From CAZSIA01 sp045126355 (GTDB lineage Bacteria > Bacillota_I > Bacilli_A > Acholeplasmatales > Anaeroplasmataceae), in contig JBGVOE010000096.1 in assembly GCA_045126355.1 (NCBI GenBank), forward strand, positions 1 through 36,668: a DNA stretch of 36,668 bases, given 5' to 3'. This document shows, in pieces, positions 8,541 to 16,841 of this stretch. The number at the start of each line of letters is the position of its first letter. Position 1 is the stretch's first letter. The notes beneath the pieces are model-generated. The model ran no database searches. It worked only from the letters and a program-made list of their open reading frames with translations, and was not told the origin of the DNA. The translations under genes were made by a program, and so were the position numbers.

Positions 8541-9755
8541 ATGAATTTAAAAGTTATATTTAAAAATTATTGGATCCTATTATTAACTACTTTGGTTATG
8601 TTTTTTTGGTTAGGATTTTTTTGTTCGGAAAATTTATATAATCAAAATACTACTACCTATAGTATCATCTTAGAAAGTGATAATGTTAATCTTAGTGATA
8701 TAGATGTAGATTTCTTTTTAAAAGCTTTAGAAAAAGTTGATGATAAAGGTAATGTTACTTATAGTTACGCTTCTGTTAAACCTAAAGAATTTTTTAATAA
8801 TAATGATATTAGTTTAATAGAAGATAATGAGGTAATTACTATTAGTATAAAAGCGAAATATTTTATTGGGTCCGATGAGGCAACAATAAGCGAAAAATCA
8901 TTAGATAGATATTTAAAAGTAATGAAAAAAGTCATAGGTTTTCATGATAGCGAGTCTTTAGTAAACGGTGTTAAAGTAAAAGAATTTAGCAATCTATCAA
9001 CTATTAAAATAGATAATTATGTAAATCCATATATAGTTTCAATTTTTACCTTAGGTGGCGGATTTTTATTATTTGCAAGCATCTTATTTATCTTTAGAAA
9101 TAAGCTTGAAATATCTAATGAAAATATCTATGAAAATTCGAATATTTTCAGTAGTCCGTTTTCAAAAAAATATTGGATAAAAGCTATTAATTCTTTTAAG
9201 AAGATGAAGACATTTGATATGTGTTTAATTGCGATTTTATTTGCCTTACAAATATTGTTGAAATTTGTTTCGAATTTAATTCCAAGCGGATTTGCAAATT
9301 TAGGACTAGGACTACCTTATTTAGTTTTTGCCTATATTTCTTTAATTTATGGTCCGATTTGGGGACTTGTAATTGGATTTAGTAGTGATGTAGTCGGTTT
9401 TATAATTGAACCAACTATTTTCCATCCTGGTTATACACTTCAAGCAATGTTGACAGGCTTTGTATATGGGTTATGTTTATATAGAACTGATTTAAAATTT
9501 AGTAAAGTATTACTTTGTAGAATTATTATAAATATCTTATTAAATGGTATCTTTGGAGCTTTCTTATGGGGAAGTTACGCTAAGTTAAATTATGAAGCTA
9601 CTATTACTTATATGACTTTAATTTCACTACCAAAAAATATTATTTATTTGATACCACAATCACTCTTACTATATTTCTTCCTAAGAGCGTCTACACCTCT
9701 TTTAATTAGAAAAAATATAGTACCAAAAGAAGTTATTACTTCAAAAATAGCCTAA
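8541..9755 (+). CDS. folT: ECF transporter S component, folate type, with an extra N-terminal domain
   Basis: The C-terminal half (about 222-400) has the polytopic S-component pattern: helices starting FDMCLIAILFALQI, then LPYLVFAYISLIYGPIWGL, and SSDVVGFIIEP with a conserved-looking Asp. It is expected to bind folate and dock on a shared EcfAAT energising module, which is not in this window. The THF riboswitch immediately upstream supports folate. Unusually, residues 1-200 add a membrane helix (10-28), an extracytoplasmic domain of about 135 residues and a second helix (about 172-190). FolT proteins are normally about 170-200 residues, so this product is double length. The added domain resembles a small periplasmic-type module and its role is unknown. 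Confidence 0.85.
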   Translation: MNLKVIFKNYWILLLTTLVMFFWLGFFCSENLYNQNTTTYSIILESDNVNLSDIDVDFFLKALEKVDDKGNVTYSYASVKPKEFFNNNDISLIEDNEVITISIKAKYFIGSDEATISEKSLDRYLKVMKKVIGFHDSESLVNGVKVKEFSNLSTIKIDNYVNPYIVSIFTLGGGFLLFASILFIFRNKLEISNENIYENSNIFSSPFSKKYWIKAINSFKKMKTFDMCLIAILFALQILLKFVSNLIPSGFANLGLGLPYLVFAYISLIYGPIWGLVIGFSSDVVGFIIEPTIFHPGYTLQAMLTGFVYGLCLYRTDLKFSKVLLCRIIINILLNGIFGAFLWGSYAKLNYEATITYMTLISLPKNIIYLIPQSLLLYFFLRASTPLLIRKNIVPKEVITSKIA

Positions 9756-9798
9756 TTTAAATTATCAGTTTTGCATACCTTAAAATGAGGTGAAAATT

Positions 9799-10266
9799 TT
9801 GCAAAACACACAAAAAGGTATTGATTATACAACATATATCGTTAAAAGCGGTGATTCATTGTATGCGATTGCTCAACTATTTGGAAGTAATGTTGATACT
9901 ATCAAAAATACAAATAATTTAGCGTCAAATACAATCTATCCAAATCAAATCTTATTTATTCCTAGAAATAAAATGATTACAAATAACATGTATCAAACTG
10001 TTGAAGGAGATACATTAGCTACTGTCTTTAGGAAATTAAATTTAGATACAAAATGTTTAAAATGTTATTCTCCTTTGATGAATGTTTTATTATTACCAAA
10101 TCAATTAATTGAAGTTGTTGATAATAAAAAGCCAATGGGTAATAAAACTATTACATACATGGGTGAAGACATCGAAGAGTTTTTAATGAATAATGAAATA
10201 GATGCAACGGGATTAATTAAATCAAATAATTGGCTAACTCCAGGTAGTAGAATTAGATTAGGTTAA
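9799..10266 (+). CDS. LysM-domain protein
   Basis: This product of about 155 residues carries a clear LysM motif near its N-terminus: TYIVKSGDSLYAIAQLFG followed by TIYPNQILFIP. A second, degenerate copy runs from MYQTVEGDTLATVFRKL to LLLPNQLIEVV. A third, weaker segment ends in NWLTPGSRIRLG. LysM domains bind peptidoglycan or chitin-like glycans. No signal peptide or membrane segment is visible, so the protein may act in the cytoplasm, on a forming spore, or leave by another route. TTG 9799 is preferred because GAGGTG lies 6 nt before it. A GTG at 9790 overlaps that site. It sits alone between folT and trmFO. Confidence 0.8.
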   Translation: MQNTQKGIDYTTYIVKSGDSLYAIAQLFGSNVDTIKNTNNLASNTIYPNQILFIPRNKMITNNMYQTVEGDTLATVFRKLNLDTKCLKCYSPLMNVLLLPNQLIEVVDNKKPMGNKTITYMGEDIEEFLMNNEIDATGLIKSNNWLTPGSRIRLG

Positions 10267-10346
10267 TGGAGTAGCCTTTTTAATTTACATAATATAAATT
10301 AAATGATAAAATTGTAATGGATTAAAAATAAGGAGGATTTTTTATT

Positions 10347-11657
10347 ATGGTAAATATTATAGGAGCGGGACTAGCAGGATGTGAAGCTGCATATTATTTA
10401 GCTAATCACGGAGTAAAGGTAAGACTATATGAAATGCGTCCGATAAAAATGACTCCAGCACATAAAACAGATAAATTTGGTGAGTTGGTTTGTTCAAACT
10501 CTTTAAGAAGTGATATGATTGATGTGGCTAGTGGAGCTTTAAAAAGAGAGATGGAAATGTTTAATTCATTAGTAATTGAAGCCGCTAAAAATACAAAAGT
10601 TGAAGCTGGTAGTGCGCTAGCTGTTAGTAGAGAAGACTTTAGTTTATATATTACTAATGTAATTAAAAATCATGAAAATATTGAAGTCATCTATGGTGAG
10701 GTAGATGAAATTGATACTAATGAATTTACAATCATTGCTACTGGTCCATTAACATCAAATGCTTTATGTGAATATATTAAAAAAGAATTTGGAATGGATG
10801 ATTTTTATTTCTTTGATGCACAAGCACCAATTGTTAAAAAGGATTCCATTGATATGAATATAGCTTATTTAAAGAGTCGTTATGATAAAGGTGAGGCAGC
10901 TTACATTAACTGTCCGATGAGCGAAGAAGAGTTTGATATTTTCTATAATGAACTTATTCATGCGAGAAAAACGGAGTTACATGATTTTGATAAAGATTTA
11001 AAAGTGTTTGAAGGATGTATGCCTGTTGAAGTTATGGCAGAACGTGGTAGACAAACGCTATTATTTGGCCCACTTAAGCCAAAAGGGTTAGCAAGAGAAG
11101 GTTATCCAAAACCATTTGCGGTTGTTCAATTACGTCAAGATGATGCAGAAAAAACTTTATATAATTTAGTAGGATTCCAAACTCATTTAGCCTTCCCGGA
11201 ACAAAAAAGAGTATTTAGCTTAATACCTGGTTTAGCTAATGCTGAGTTTGTTAAATATGGTAGAATGCATAAAAATACCTACATTAATTCACCAGCTATT
11301 ATTAATGCTACATATCAATCTAAAAAACATCCTAAAGTATTTTTTGCAGGTCAAATTACAGGTGTTGAAGGATATGTTGAGTCAAGTGCATCTGGTATTT
11401 ATGCCGCTATTAATATGTTAAGAATGATTGAAGGCGATGAATTAGTTGTATTCCCAAAAGAAACTATTATGGGTTCAATGGCTAATTATATTTCAATTAA
11501 AAATGAAGATTTCCAACCTATAAACGCTAACTTTGGAATTGTTCCAGAGGTTAGTAGTGATACTAAGATTAAGAAAAAAGAACGTAAATTATTTTATGGT
11601 CAAAGAGCTATTGATACAATGAAAGAGTTTATAACAAAATGCAAGATCAAGATTTAA
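10347..11657 (+). CDS. trmFO: Methylenetetrahydrofolate-tRNA-(uracil-5-)-methyltransferase
   Basis: TrmFO makes 5-methyluridine at position 54 of the tRNA T-loop, using methylene-THF as carbon donor and FAD as reductant. The 436-residue length fits the family. An N-terminal dinucleotide fold, NIIGAGLAGCEAAYYLA, is followed by YEMRPIKMTPAHKTDKFGEL. The two active-site-type cysteines are Cys49 in GELVCSNSLRSD and Cys224 in FEGCMPVEVMAERG. The C-terminal FAD segment is FFAGQITGVEGYVESSASG. An AGGAGG site precedes the ATG. The 3' end overlaps the recombinase gene by 19 nt, an arrangement also seen in other Firmicutes where trmFO precedes xerC/codV. The folate link to the upstream folT is suggestive only. 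Confidence 0.96.
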   Translation: MVNIIGAGLAGCEAAYYLANHGVKVRLYEMRPIKMTPAHKTDKFGELVCSNSLRSDMIDVASGALKREMEMFNSLVIEAAKNTKVEAGSALAVSREDFSLYITNVIKNHENIEVIYGEVDEIDTNEFTIIATGPLTSNALCEYIKKEFGMDDFYFFDAQAPIVKKDSIDMNIAYLKSRYDKGEAAYINCPMSEEEFDIFYNELIHARKTELHDFDKDLKVFEGCMPVEVMAERGRQTLLFGPLKPKGLAREGYPKPFAVVQLRQDDAEKTLYNLVGFQTHLAFPEQKRVFSLIPGLANAEFVKYGRMHKNTYINSPAIINATYQSKKHPKVFFAGQITGVEGYVESSASGIYAAINMLRMIEGDELVVFPKETIMGSMANYISIKNEDFQPINANFGIVPEVSSDTKIKKKERKLFYGQRAIDTMKEFITKCKIKI

Positions 11658-12568
11658 TAAAAAAATTTGAAGATTATTTATATGTAATTAAAAACTACTC
11701 TAAATATACTGTCACTGGCTATATTAAGGACGTAGAAGATTTCGCTAAATATCTTCGTGATAATAAACTTGCACCAAACCTTACTACAATTAAAAGAAGT
11801 AGAACGTGTTCGTTTTATGTTTCAGAATTAGTTAATAAAGGTTATGTAGGTAAATCAATAAATCGAAAAATAAGCTCTTTGCGTACCTTCTATAATTATT
11901 TACTTAAAGAAGGTTTAGTAGATATAAATTATTTTAAAGAAGTAGAAAATGTTAAGACTCCTAAAAAACTTCCTACTTTTGTTGATGAAGTAGATATGGT
12001 AAGTATCCTAGATTCAATTGATACCAGCAGTGATTTAGGAAACAGAAATAGAGTATTGTTAGAACTTTTATACGCAACAGGAATGCGTGTTAGTGAAGTA
12101 TGTTCATTAGAAATAAAACAAATAAACTTTTATAACAAAACTATTAAAGTGAATGGTAAAGGTAAAAAAGACCGTATTGTAATTTTATATGATAGTATTG
12201 CAGATAAGTTAAAATACTATATTGATTTTACACGTAGTAATCTACTTTCAATTAGTGGAATTGAAGAAATAACTAATGTGTTTATTAATTATAAAGGAAC
12301 ACCACTTACAACACGTGGTGTAAGAAAAATAATAAATACAGTCATTGATAACTGTGCTGTAGATAAACATGTAAGTCCTCATATGATTAGACATTCTTTT
12401 GCAACATCACTACTTAATAACGGGGCTGATTTAAGAATTGTTCAAGAATTATTAGGTCATGAAAATCTACAAACAACTCAAATTTATACACATGTTTCAA
12501 CTGAAAATATGAAAAATGCATTTGAAAAAGCCTTCCCAAGGGCTAAAAAAATACAAAAAATTGACTAA
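11639..12568 (+). CDS. xerC: XerC-type tyrosine recombinase
   Basis: This 309-residue site-specific recombinase has a SAM-like N-terminal core-binding domain (about 5-90) and a catalytic domain. The catalytic residues are all present: Arg150 in ATGMRVSEVC, Lys in NGKGKKDR (about 175), His248 and Arg251 in HMIRHSFATSLL, His274 in LLGHENLQTTQ and nucleophile Tyr283 in IYTHVS. Position after trmFO and the compact size favour the housekeeping XerC role, which is chromosome dimer resolution at dif with XerD. A phage or island integrase is less likely, as no att site or excisionase is nearby. Its start lies within the trmFO reading frame, implying translational coupling. Confidence 0.9.
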   Translation: MQDQDLIKKFEDYLYVIKNYSKYTVTGYIKDVEDFAKYLRDNKLAPNLTTIKRSRTCSFYVSELVNKGYVGKSINRKISSLRTFYNYLLKEGLVDINYFKEVENVKTPKKLPTFVDEVDMVSILDSIDTSSDLGNRNRVLLELLYATGMRVSEVCSLEIKQINFYNKTIKVNGKGKKDRIVILYDSIADKLKYYIDFTRSNLLSISGIEEITNVFINYKGTPLTTRGVRKIINTVIDNCAVDKHVSPHMIRHSFATSLLNNGADLRIVQELLGHENLQTTQIYTHVSTENMKNAFEKAFPRAKKIQKID

Positions 12569-12589
12569 TAGTTGTAATTGTATTATAAT
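12561..12589 (+). promoter_or_regulatory. acpP promoter
   Basis: TTGACT (12561-12566), a 17-nt spacer and TATAAT (12584-12589). The -35 box overlaps the xerC stop codon. Confidence 0.75.
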
Positions 12590-12619
12590 TAAATAAAGAA
12601 AATTGCGGAGGAAAGAATT

Positions 12620-12850
12620 ATGGTTTTTGAAAAAGTAAGAGACATCATCGCTTCAACTTTAAAATTAGATCCTAGTAAAGTTACTTTAGAAGCAAGCTTA
12701 GAACACGATTTAGGTGCTGATAGCTTAGACGCTGTAGAAGTAATCATGGCTTTAGAAGATGAATTTGATGTTGAAATCAGTGATGATGCTGCTCAAAACA
12801 TTAAAACTGTTAAAGACATCGTAAGTCATATTGAAGAATTAGGTAAATAA
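12620..12850 (+). CDS. acpP: Acyl carrier protein
   Basis: This is a 76-residue acidic four-helix protein that carries growing acyl chains on a phosphopantetheine arm in fatty acid synthesis. The attachment serine is in the canonical EHDLGADSLDAVEVIMALE segment (about Ser37), and the helix III region EISDDAAQNIKTVKDIV is typical. It has its own promoter, a GGAGG site and a terminator, so it is an independent, probably highly expressed unit. No other fatty-acid genes lie next to it. Confidence 0.97.
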   Translation: MVFEKVRDIIASTLKLDPSKVTLEASLEHDLGADSLDAVEVIMALEDEFDVEISDDAAQNIKTVKDIVSHIEELGK

Positions 12851-12876
12851 GAAATCTTAATTGATTTCTTTTTTTC
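12849..12876 (+). terminator. acpP terminator
   Basis: A stem GAAATC/GATTTC with a TTAATT loop is followed by seven T. It starts at the acpP stop codon. Confidence 0.85.
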
Positions 12877-12919
12877 TTTTATTTTGATATAATGGATTAA
12901 TGTTAGGAGGTGTTTAGAA

Positions 12920-14965
12920 GTGATTTATGATTTACCTAAAGTAGAAGCGTTACAAATTGAAGCTGCTCATAAACAAAGATTTTATCGTGTTGAACGTGAT
13001 AGACTTAAATCACGCTATTTCATTTACCTAAATTATCCAAAGATTAATTACCATGGTCTTAATTTAAGTGAAGCTAAAAAGTATGTTTATGCTGACTTTG
13101 TAGCTAGATATGAAAGATTGATTGGAAGAAATGTTTTATTTTCAATTGGTTATAATAACCTAGACTCATCAATTTATCATAGTTTTAATAAATTAGATAA
13201 ACCTCTTTATAACTTTTGTGCTAGTCAATTTACTTTATATCAAAAAGAATTAAAGCTTTTAGATATTAGTTTTGATGAAGAAAAAGAGATATTATTTTCA
13301 AATGAAGAATATATTAAATTTGTTCAAGAGGTATTTTTATTTTTATTTGATAAAGGATTAATTTCTTTAAAAAATGATTTTGTAGTTTGTGATGAAAAAA
13401 GAATATATCAAAAAGGTGAATACTATATAAAAAATAATAAATATTATTCTCTTAATGATGAAGAATTGCAGTGTATTAAACGTAATCATTATGTGTTAAA
13501 ACTAGCAACGATTAAAAATAGTATAGAGAAAGAATTAGAAAGAATTAATTTACCAAACACGCTAAAAGACGCTCTTTCAAAACGCTTTTGTTACCGTAAT
13601 GAATTAGAGATAAAATGCTTTACAAATACATATTTAGAACTTTCGATTAATATGGAAAATCCTGAATACATTTGCGGGATTAGTTATATATGTTTAAATC
13701 CTAATTATATCGATATTAAGCCGTTTATTACAAATGATGAGGGTGAAGATATTGCAGAGTTTATAAATAATATTAAAGATGGTTTACTTTACACAGGAAC
13801 AAACTTAATTGTGCCTATTGTTAATAATCAAGTGCCAATTTTTGTAAGTACTCATTTTGATGAGGCGATTCATATTGGTATACCAAGCTTATCTGATTTA
13901 GAAGAAAATTTTGCATCTTTATATGAACTTGATTTTAATCCTGTTATTGACTATATTAACGGTGAGGCTATCTTAGTTAATAGTGGTCGTTTTAATGGTC
14001 TATCTTTACTTGAAGCACGCGAAATGATAAGCGATTATTTAATTAGTGAAGGTATTGCCACTTTACATAAAGAGTTAAAATTAGATGAAGTAATCATCTC
14101 ATCTAATATTAAGTTTGGTGTTCCTATACCACTTCATGTGGATGAATCTAGGGCGATGGTTCCTGTAGTATATGATTTACGTCATGAGGTTAGATTAGAG
14201 GATGGAGAATTAGCGGATAGAAGTTTGGTTAAAGATTTTTTAAGTAGTGATTTTGTTAATTTCTTACTTGTTAACGCTATAAGATTAAAGAATGAAACTG
14301 GTATTTTAGATTTTACTTCAATGGAAGCTTTAAATGAAATTGGCTTATTTAGAAATACTGAATTAGCGATTTTTGAATCAGATAATTATGCTACTGATAT
14401 TATGTATAATATTATTTTCAACTGTCTATTTAAAAAATATTACACATCTGGTTTTGATTGTGAATTTAAAGATTTCTTATTTGTTAAACCACTCTTAGAT
14501 ATTAATTTAAAAAAGATGCATCGCGAAAATAATAACTTAGTTTCTGTTAGTGAACTTTTAAAAGATAAAGGAGCTAGTGTTATTCGTACTTATTACGCAA
14601 TGATTGGCTGTAGTGATGATGTTTTATATAATGAAGAGTCTATAGAAGAAGCCATGGAATTAATTGAGAAAATCATTCGTGTGTTTTACTATCCAATAGA
14701 TGATGCATGTGTTGATTTAGATATTAGTTATCAAAGATTAATCGATTGTGCAAATATCTATGCTAAAAGTTTTGATTTTAAAAATTATTTAGAATCAATT
14801 ATTACTTTCATAAAAAAAGTGCACGAAGTTAAACATATATCTCGTGCACAAGTTAGGGGTTTATTAATTTTATTAAGTGTTATTACTCCGTCATTAGCGG
14901 AACAAATTAAACAAGATGTTTTAAATTTAAGAGAGCCACTTTATTACTATTGCTGGCCTGAGTAA
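12920..14965 (+). CDS. Leucyl-tRNA synthetase-like protein lacking catalytic motifs
   Basis: The 681-residue chain follows the order of bacterial LeuRS, usually 800-880 residues. ADFVARYERLIGRNVLFSIG matches the segment after HIGH. GEAILVNSGRFNGLSLLEA matches the LeuRS 'VNSG.fdGl..eEa' region. SNIKFGVPIPLHV aligns with the RQRYWGxPIP region, and LLKDKGASVIRTYYAMIG with the helix after KMSKS. The C-terminus keeps a PSLAEQI-like anticodon-domain motif. The catalytic signatures are lost: HIGH reads HGLN (about 45-48), KMSKS reads KMHRE (about 533-537), and the editing TTRPDT region reads FTNTYLELS. It cannot plausibly activate leucine. Frame and codon use are intact over 2 kb, so it is maintained. 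Start is GTG with AGGAGG 9 nt upstream. Confidence 0.8.
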   Translation: MIYDLPKVEALQIEAAHKQRFYRVERDRLKSRYFIYLNYPKINYHGLNLSEAKKYVYADFVARYERLIGRNVLFSIGYNNLDSSIYHSFNKLDKPLYNFCASQFTLYQKELKLLDISFDEEKEILFSNEEYIKFVQEVFLFLFDKGLISLKNDFVVCDEKRIYQKGEYYIKNNKYYSLNDEELQCIKRNHYVLKLATIKNSIEKELERINLPNTLKDALSKRFCYRNELEIKCFTNTYLELSINMENPEYICGISYICLNPNYIDIKPFITNDEGEDIAEFINNIKDGLLYTGTNLIVPIVNNQVPIFVSTHFDEAIHIGIPSLSDLEENFASLYELDFNPVIDYINGEAILVNSGRFNGLSLLEAREMISDYLISEGIATLHKELKLDEVIISSNIKFGVPIPLHVDESRAMVPVVYDLRHEVRLEDGELADRSLVKDFLSSDFVNFLLVNAIRLKNETGILDFTSMEALNEIGLFRNTELAIFESDNYATDIMYNIIFNCLFKKYYTSGFDCEFKDFLFVKPLLDINLKKMHRENNNLVSVSELLKDKGASVIRTYYAMIGCSDDVLYNEESIEEAMELIEKIIRVFYYPIDDACVDLDISYQRLIDCANIYAKSFDFKNYLESIITFIKKVHEVKHISRAQVRGLLILLSVITPSLAEQIKQDVLNLREPLYYYCWPE

Positions 14966-15882
14966 AGGATTCCTTGATAGGAATCTTTTTTTCTTAATAG
15001 TTTATCTATTTCATTCATTACTACTAATTTTTTTCTAGTCCAAAGCGGTTCGATTAAATCTTCTAAACTACTATCAGCGCCTAGGCGATGAATTATAATA
15101 TCAGGACGAAGTAGTTCGATTTGACTAACAGTAATATCGACATATTCTTCTAAAGATAATATCTTAAATTTTTCTTTTTCATATAGGTTAGCTAAGGCTG
15201 TGTTTTTTAAAACTAATAAAGAATGAATTTTTACTCCTTGAATATCTAGTGTGTTTATAAATTTAATAGTTTCTAACATATCTAGCTTACTCTCATAAGG
15301 TAGACCATTAATAATATGAACAACTATTTCGATTCCAATTTCTCTTAGTCTAGAAATGGCATCTTTAAATTCTTTTAATTCTGTTTTTCTATTAATTAAT
15401 TTAGCGGTATGTTCGTGAATTGTTTGAAGCCCTAATTCAATTTGAAGTGGGACTCTTTTATTTAAATCAGCTAAATAGGCATAGATTTCTTCATCGAAAC
15501 AGTCCGCTCTAGTAGCAATTGATATACCTACAATATCTTTTAGGGTTGTTAAGGGTTCATATACTTCTTTTAATTTTTCTACACTTCCATAAGTGTTAGA
15601 ATTAGCTTGAAGGTATGGCATATATAAAGAATCAGGCCACTTTTTATCGATTATTGTTTTAATTTGGTCAAATTGGGTTAAGATATCTAATGCTTTATCA
15701 CCCGCAAAATCTCCACTTCCACTTTCTGAACAATAAATACAACCGCCAAAACCTTTCTTTCCGTCTTTATTAGGGCATGAAAAGTTACCGTTTAAGGATA
15801 TCTTTGCGACTTTTTTTCCGTATTTTGCTTTATAGTAACGATCAATTGAATTGTATCGTTTATTTTTATCCATTAAGTTCAA
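14947..15882 (-). CDS. TIGR01212/YhcC-like radical SAM protein
   Basis: This 311-residue protein has the radical SAM fold with the distinctive CX11CX2C cluster of the YhcC/TIGR01212 family: Cys36, Cys48 and Cys51 in NFSCPNKDGKKGFGGCIYC. Downstream are SGSGDFAG, YLQANSNTYG, GISIATRADCF and LGLQTIHEHTAKLINR, as expected for SAM and substrate contacts. The reaction in this family is unresolved, and tRNA modification is often suggested. TTG 15882 is chosen because GGTGAT lies at correct spacing. The in-frame ATG at 15873 lacks a ribosome site. The gene converges on the LeuRS-like gene and overlaps its end by 19 nt. Confidence 0.88.
   Translation of the reverse strand: MNLMDKNKRYNSIDRYYKAKYGKKVAKISLNGNFSCPNKDGKKGFGGCIYCSESGSGDFAGDKALDILTQFDQIKTIIDKKWPDSLYMPYLQANSNTYGSVEKLKEVYEPLTTLKDIVGISIATRADCFDEEIYAYLADLNKRVPLQIELGLQTIHEHTAKLINRKTELKEFKDAISRLREIGIEIVVHIINGLPYESKLDMLETIKFINTLDIQGVKIHSLLVLKNTALANLYEKEKFKILSLEEYVDITVSQIELLRPDIIIHRLGADSSLEDLIEPLWTRKKLVVMNEIDKLLRKKDSYQGILYSGQQ
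14966..14993 (+). terminator. Terminator of the LeuRS-like gene, inside the opposite CDS
   Basis: A stem GATTCCT/AGGAATC with a TGAT loop is followed by seven T. It lies within the last codons of the minus-strand radical SAM gene. Confidence 0.8.
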
Positions 15883-15998
15883 TTTTTATCACCGATATAA
15901 TTATAAAATTAAGTAAATATTTTTACAATATTTTCTTAAAAACAAATATCCTTTGTGCTATAATATATTTACTTACGTTTAGGAAGAGGTAGTTTAGA

Positions 15999-16841
15999 GT
16001 GGTTAACTTTATTAAAAAAATCTATATATGTTTATTTGAACCTAGAAAAATAGGGATGTTTTTACATGAAAAAATTAAAGTATCAATCTTACAATTATTA
16101 TTAGTTTCTTTGATTGCTATTTTACCTTATACAATTAGTATGGTTGTTGCTGATGAAATTAGTAATTCATCATATAAAATTGTTGAAAAATGGGTTATGG
16201 AAGATAGTGTTGATTTAGATTTAGAAATTAAAAATGGTATTTTAAGTGGAAGTGAAGACTATACTTTACTTATGAATGAGGCAATTTTATATATAAATCC
16301 AAACGATAAAGAATTAGAACTTTCAATTGATTATGTTTTATTTCAAGTTATTGAATTTAATAAAGAAAGTGTAAAGACAAAACTTTTTGGTAATACGATT
16401 AGTGAAAAAACATATAAAGAATTAGGTATTACAGAATTAGATTTTGTTAAGATTATGGAAAATGACTATATTGAATTTGACCGCTTTATTAGTATTGTTA
16501 ATGACTCATTTAAGAGTATGAAAGTCGGTTGGATTATTAGTAATACATTATTTGCTTTATTAGAAGTATTTTTAACGATTGTTATTTCAGCTTTCTTCTT
16601 AGCGGCTGTTGTTAAGATGTTTAATCCAATTGTAAGTTACAGATTCCGTTTTAAAGCGGCACTTGACGGTCAATTTATATCACTATTATTTATTATGTTT
16701 ATGTTACTATTTAATACAGAGTTTTTAAGATATGTAGGAATCGTCTTTTCAGCAATATATGTCATAAAATCTATGCTTACTATTGTTAGAATAGAGGTTA
16801 GAAATAAAGATTTTCAAGATAAAGAAGGAGAGGATAAGTAA
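15999..16841 (+). CDS. DUF1189-type membrane protein
   Basis: This 280-residue protein resembles the DUF1189 family. It has an N-terminal amphipathic region with FLHEKIKVSILQLLL, a first membrane helix (about 28-50), an extracytoplasmic stretch of about 130 residues, and three or four C-terminal helices (about 175-270). The family's function is not established. The GTG start at 15999 has an upstream AGGAAGAGG. A TATAAT-like box lies near 15959. Its stop codon overlaps the polC ATG by one base (TAATG), so the two genes are translationally coupled. Confidence 0.75.
   Translation: MVNFIKKIYICLFEPRKIGMFLHEKIKVSILQLLLVSLIAILPYTISMVVADEISNSSYKIVEKWVMEDSVDLDLEIKNGILSGSEDYTLLMNEAILYINPNDKELELSIDYVLFQVIEFNKESVKTKLFGNTISEKTYKELGITELDFVKIMENDYIEFDRFISIVNDSFKSMKVGWIISNTLFALLEVFLTIVISAFFLAAVVKMFNPIVSYRFRFKAALDGQFISLLFIMFMLLFNTEFLRYVGIVFSAIYVIKSMLTIVRIEVRNKDFQDKEGEDK

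Noticed and set aside
11639..12568. Tyrosine recombinase as an integrase of a mobile island
   Set aside because: It overlaps trmFO as in chromosomal xerC/codV loci, and no att repeats, tRNA target or phage genes flank it.
15777..15992. Plus-strand 71-residue hydrophobic frame
   Set aside because: It overlaps the start of the radical SAM gene antisense and lacks a ribosome site.
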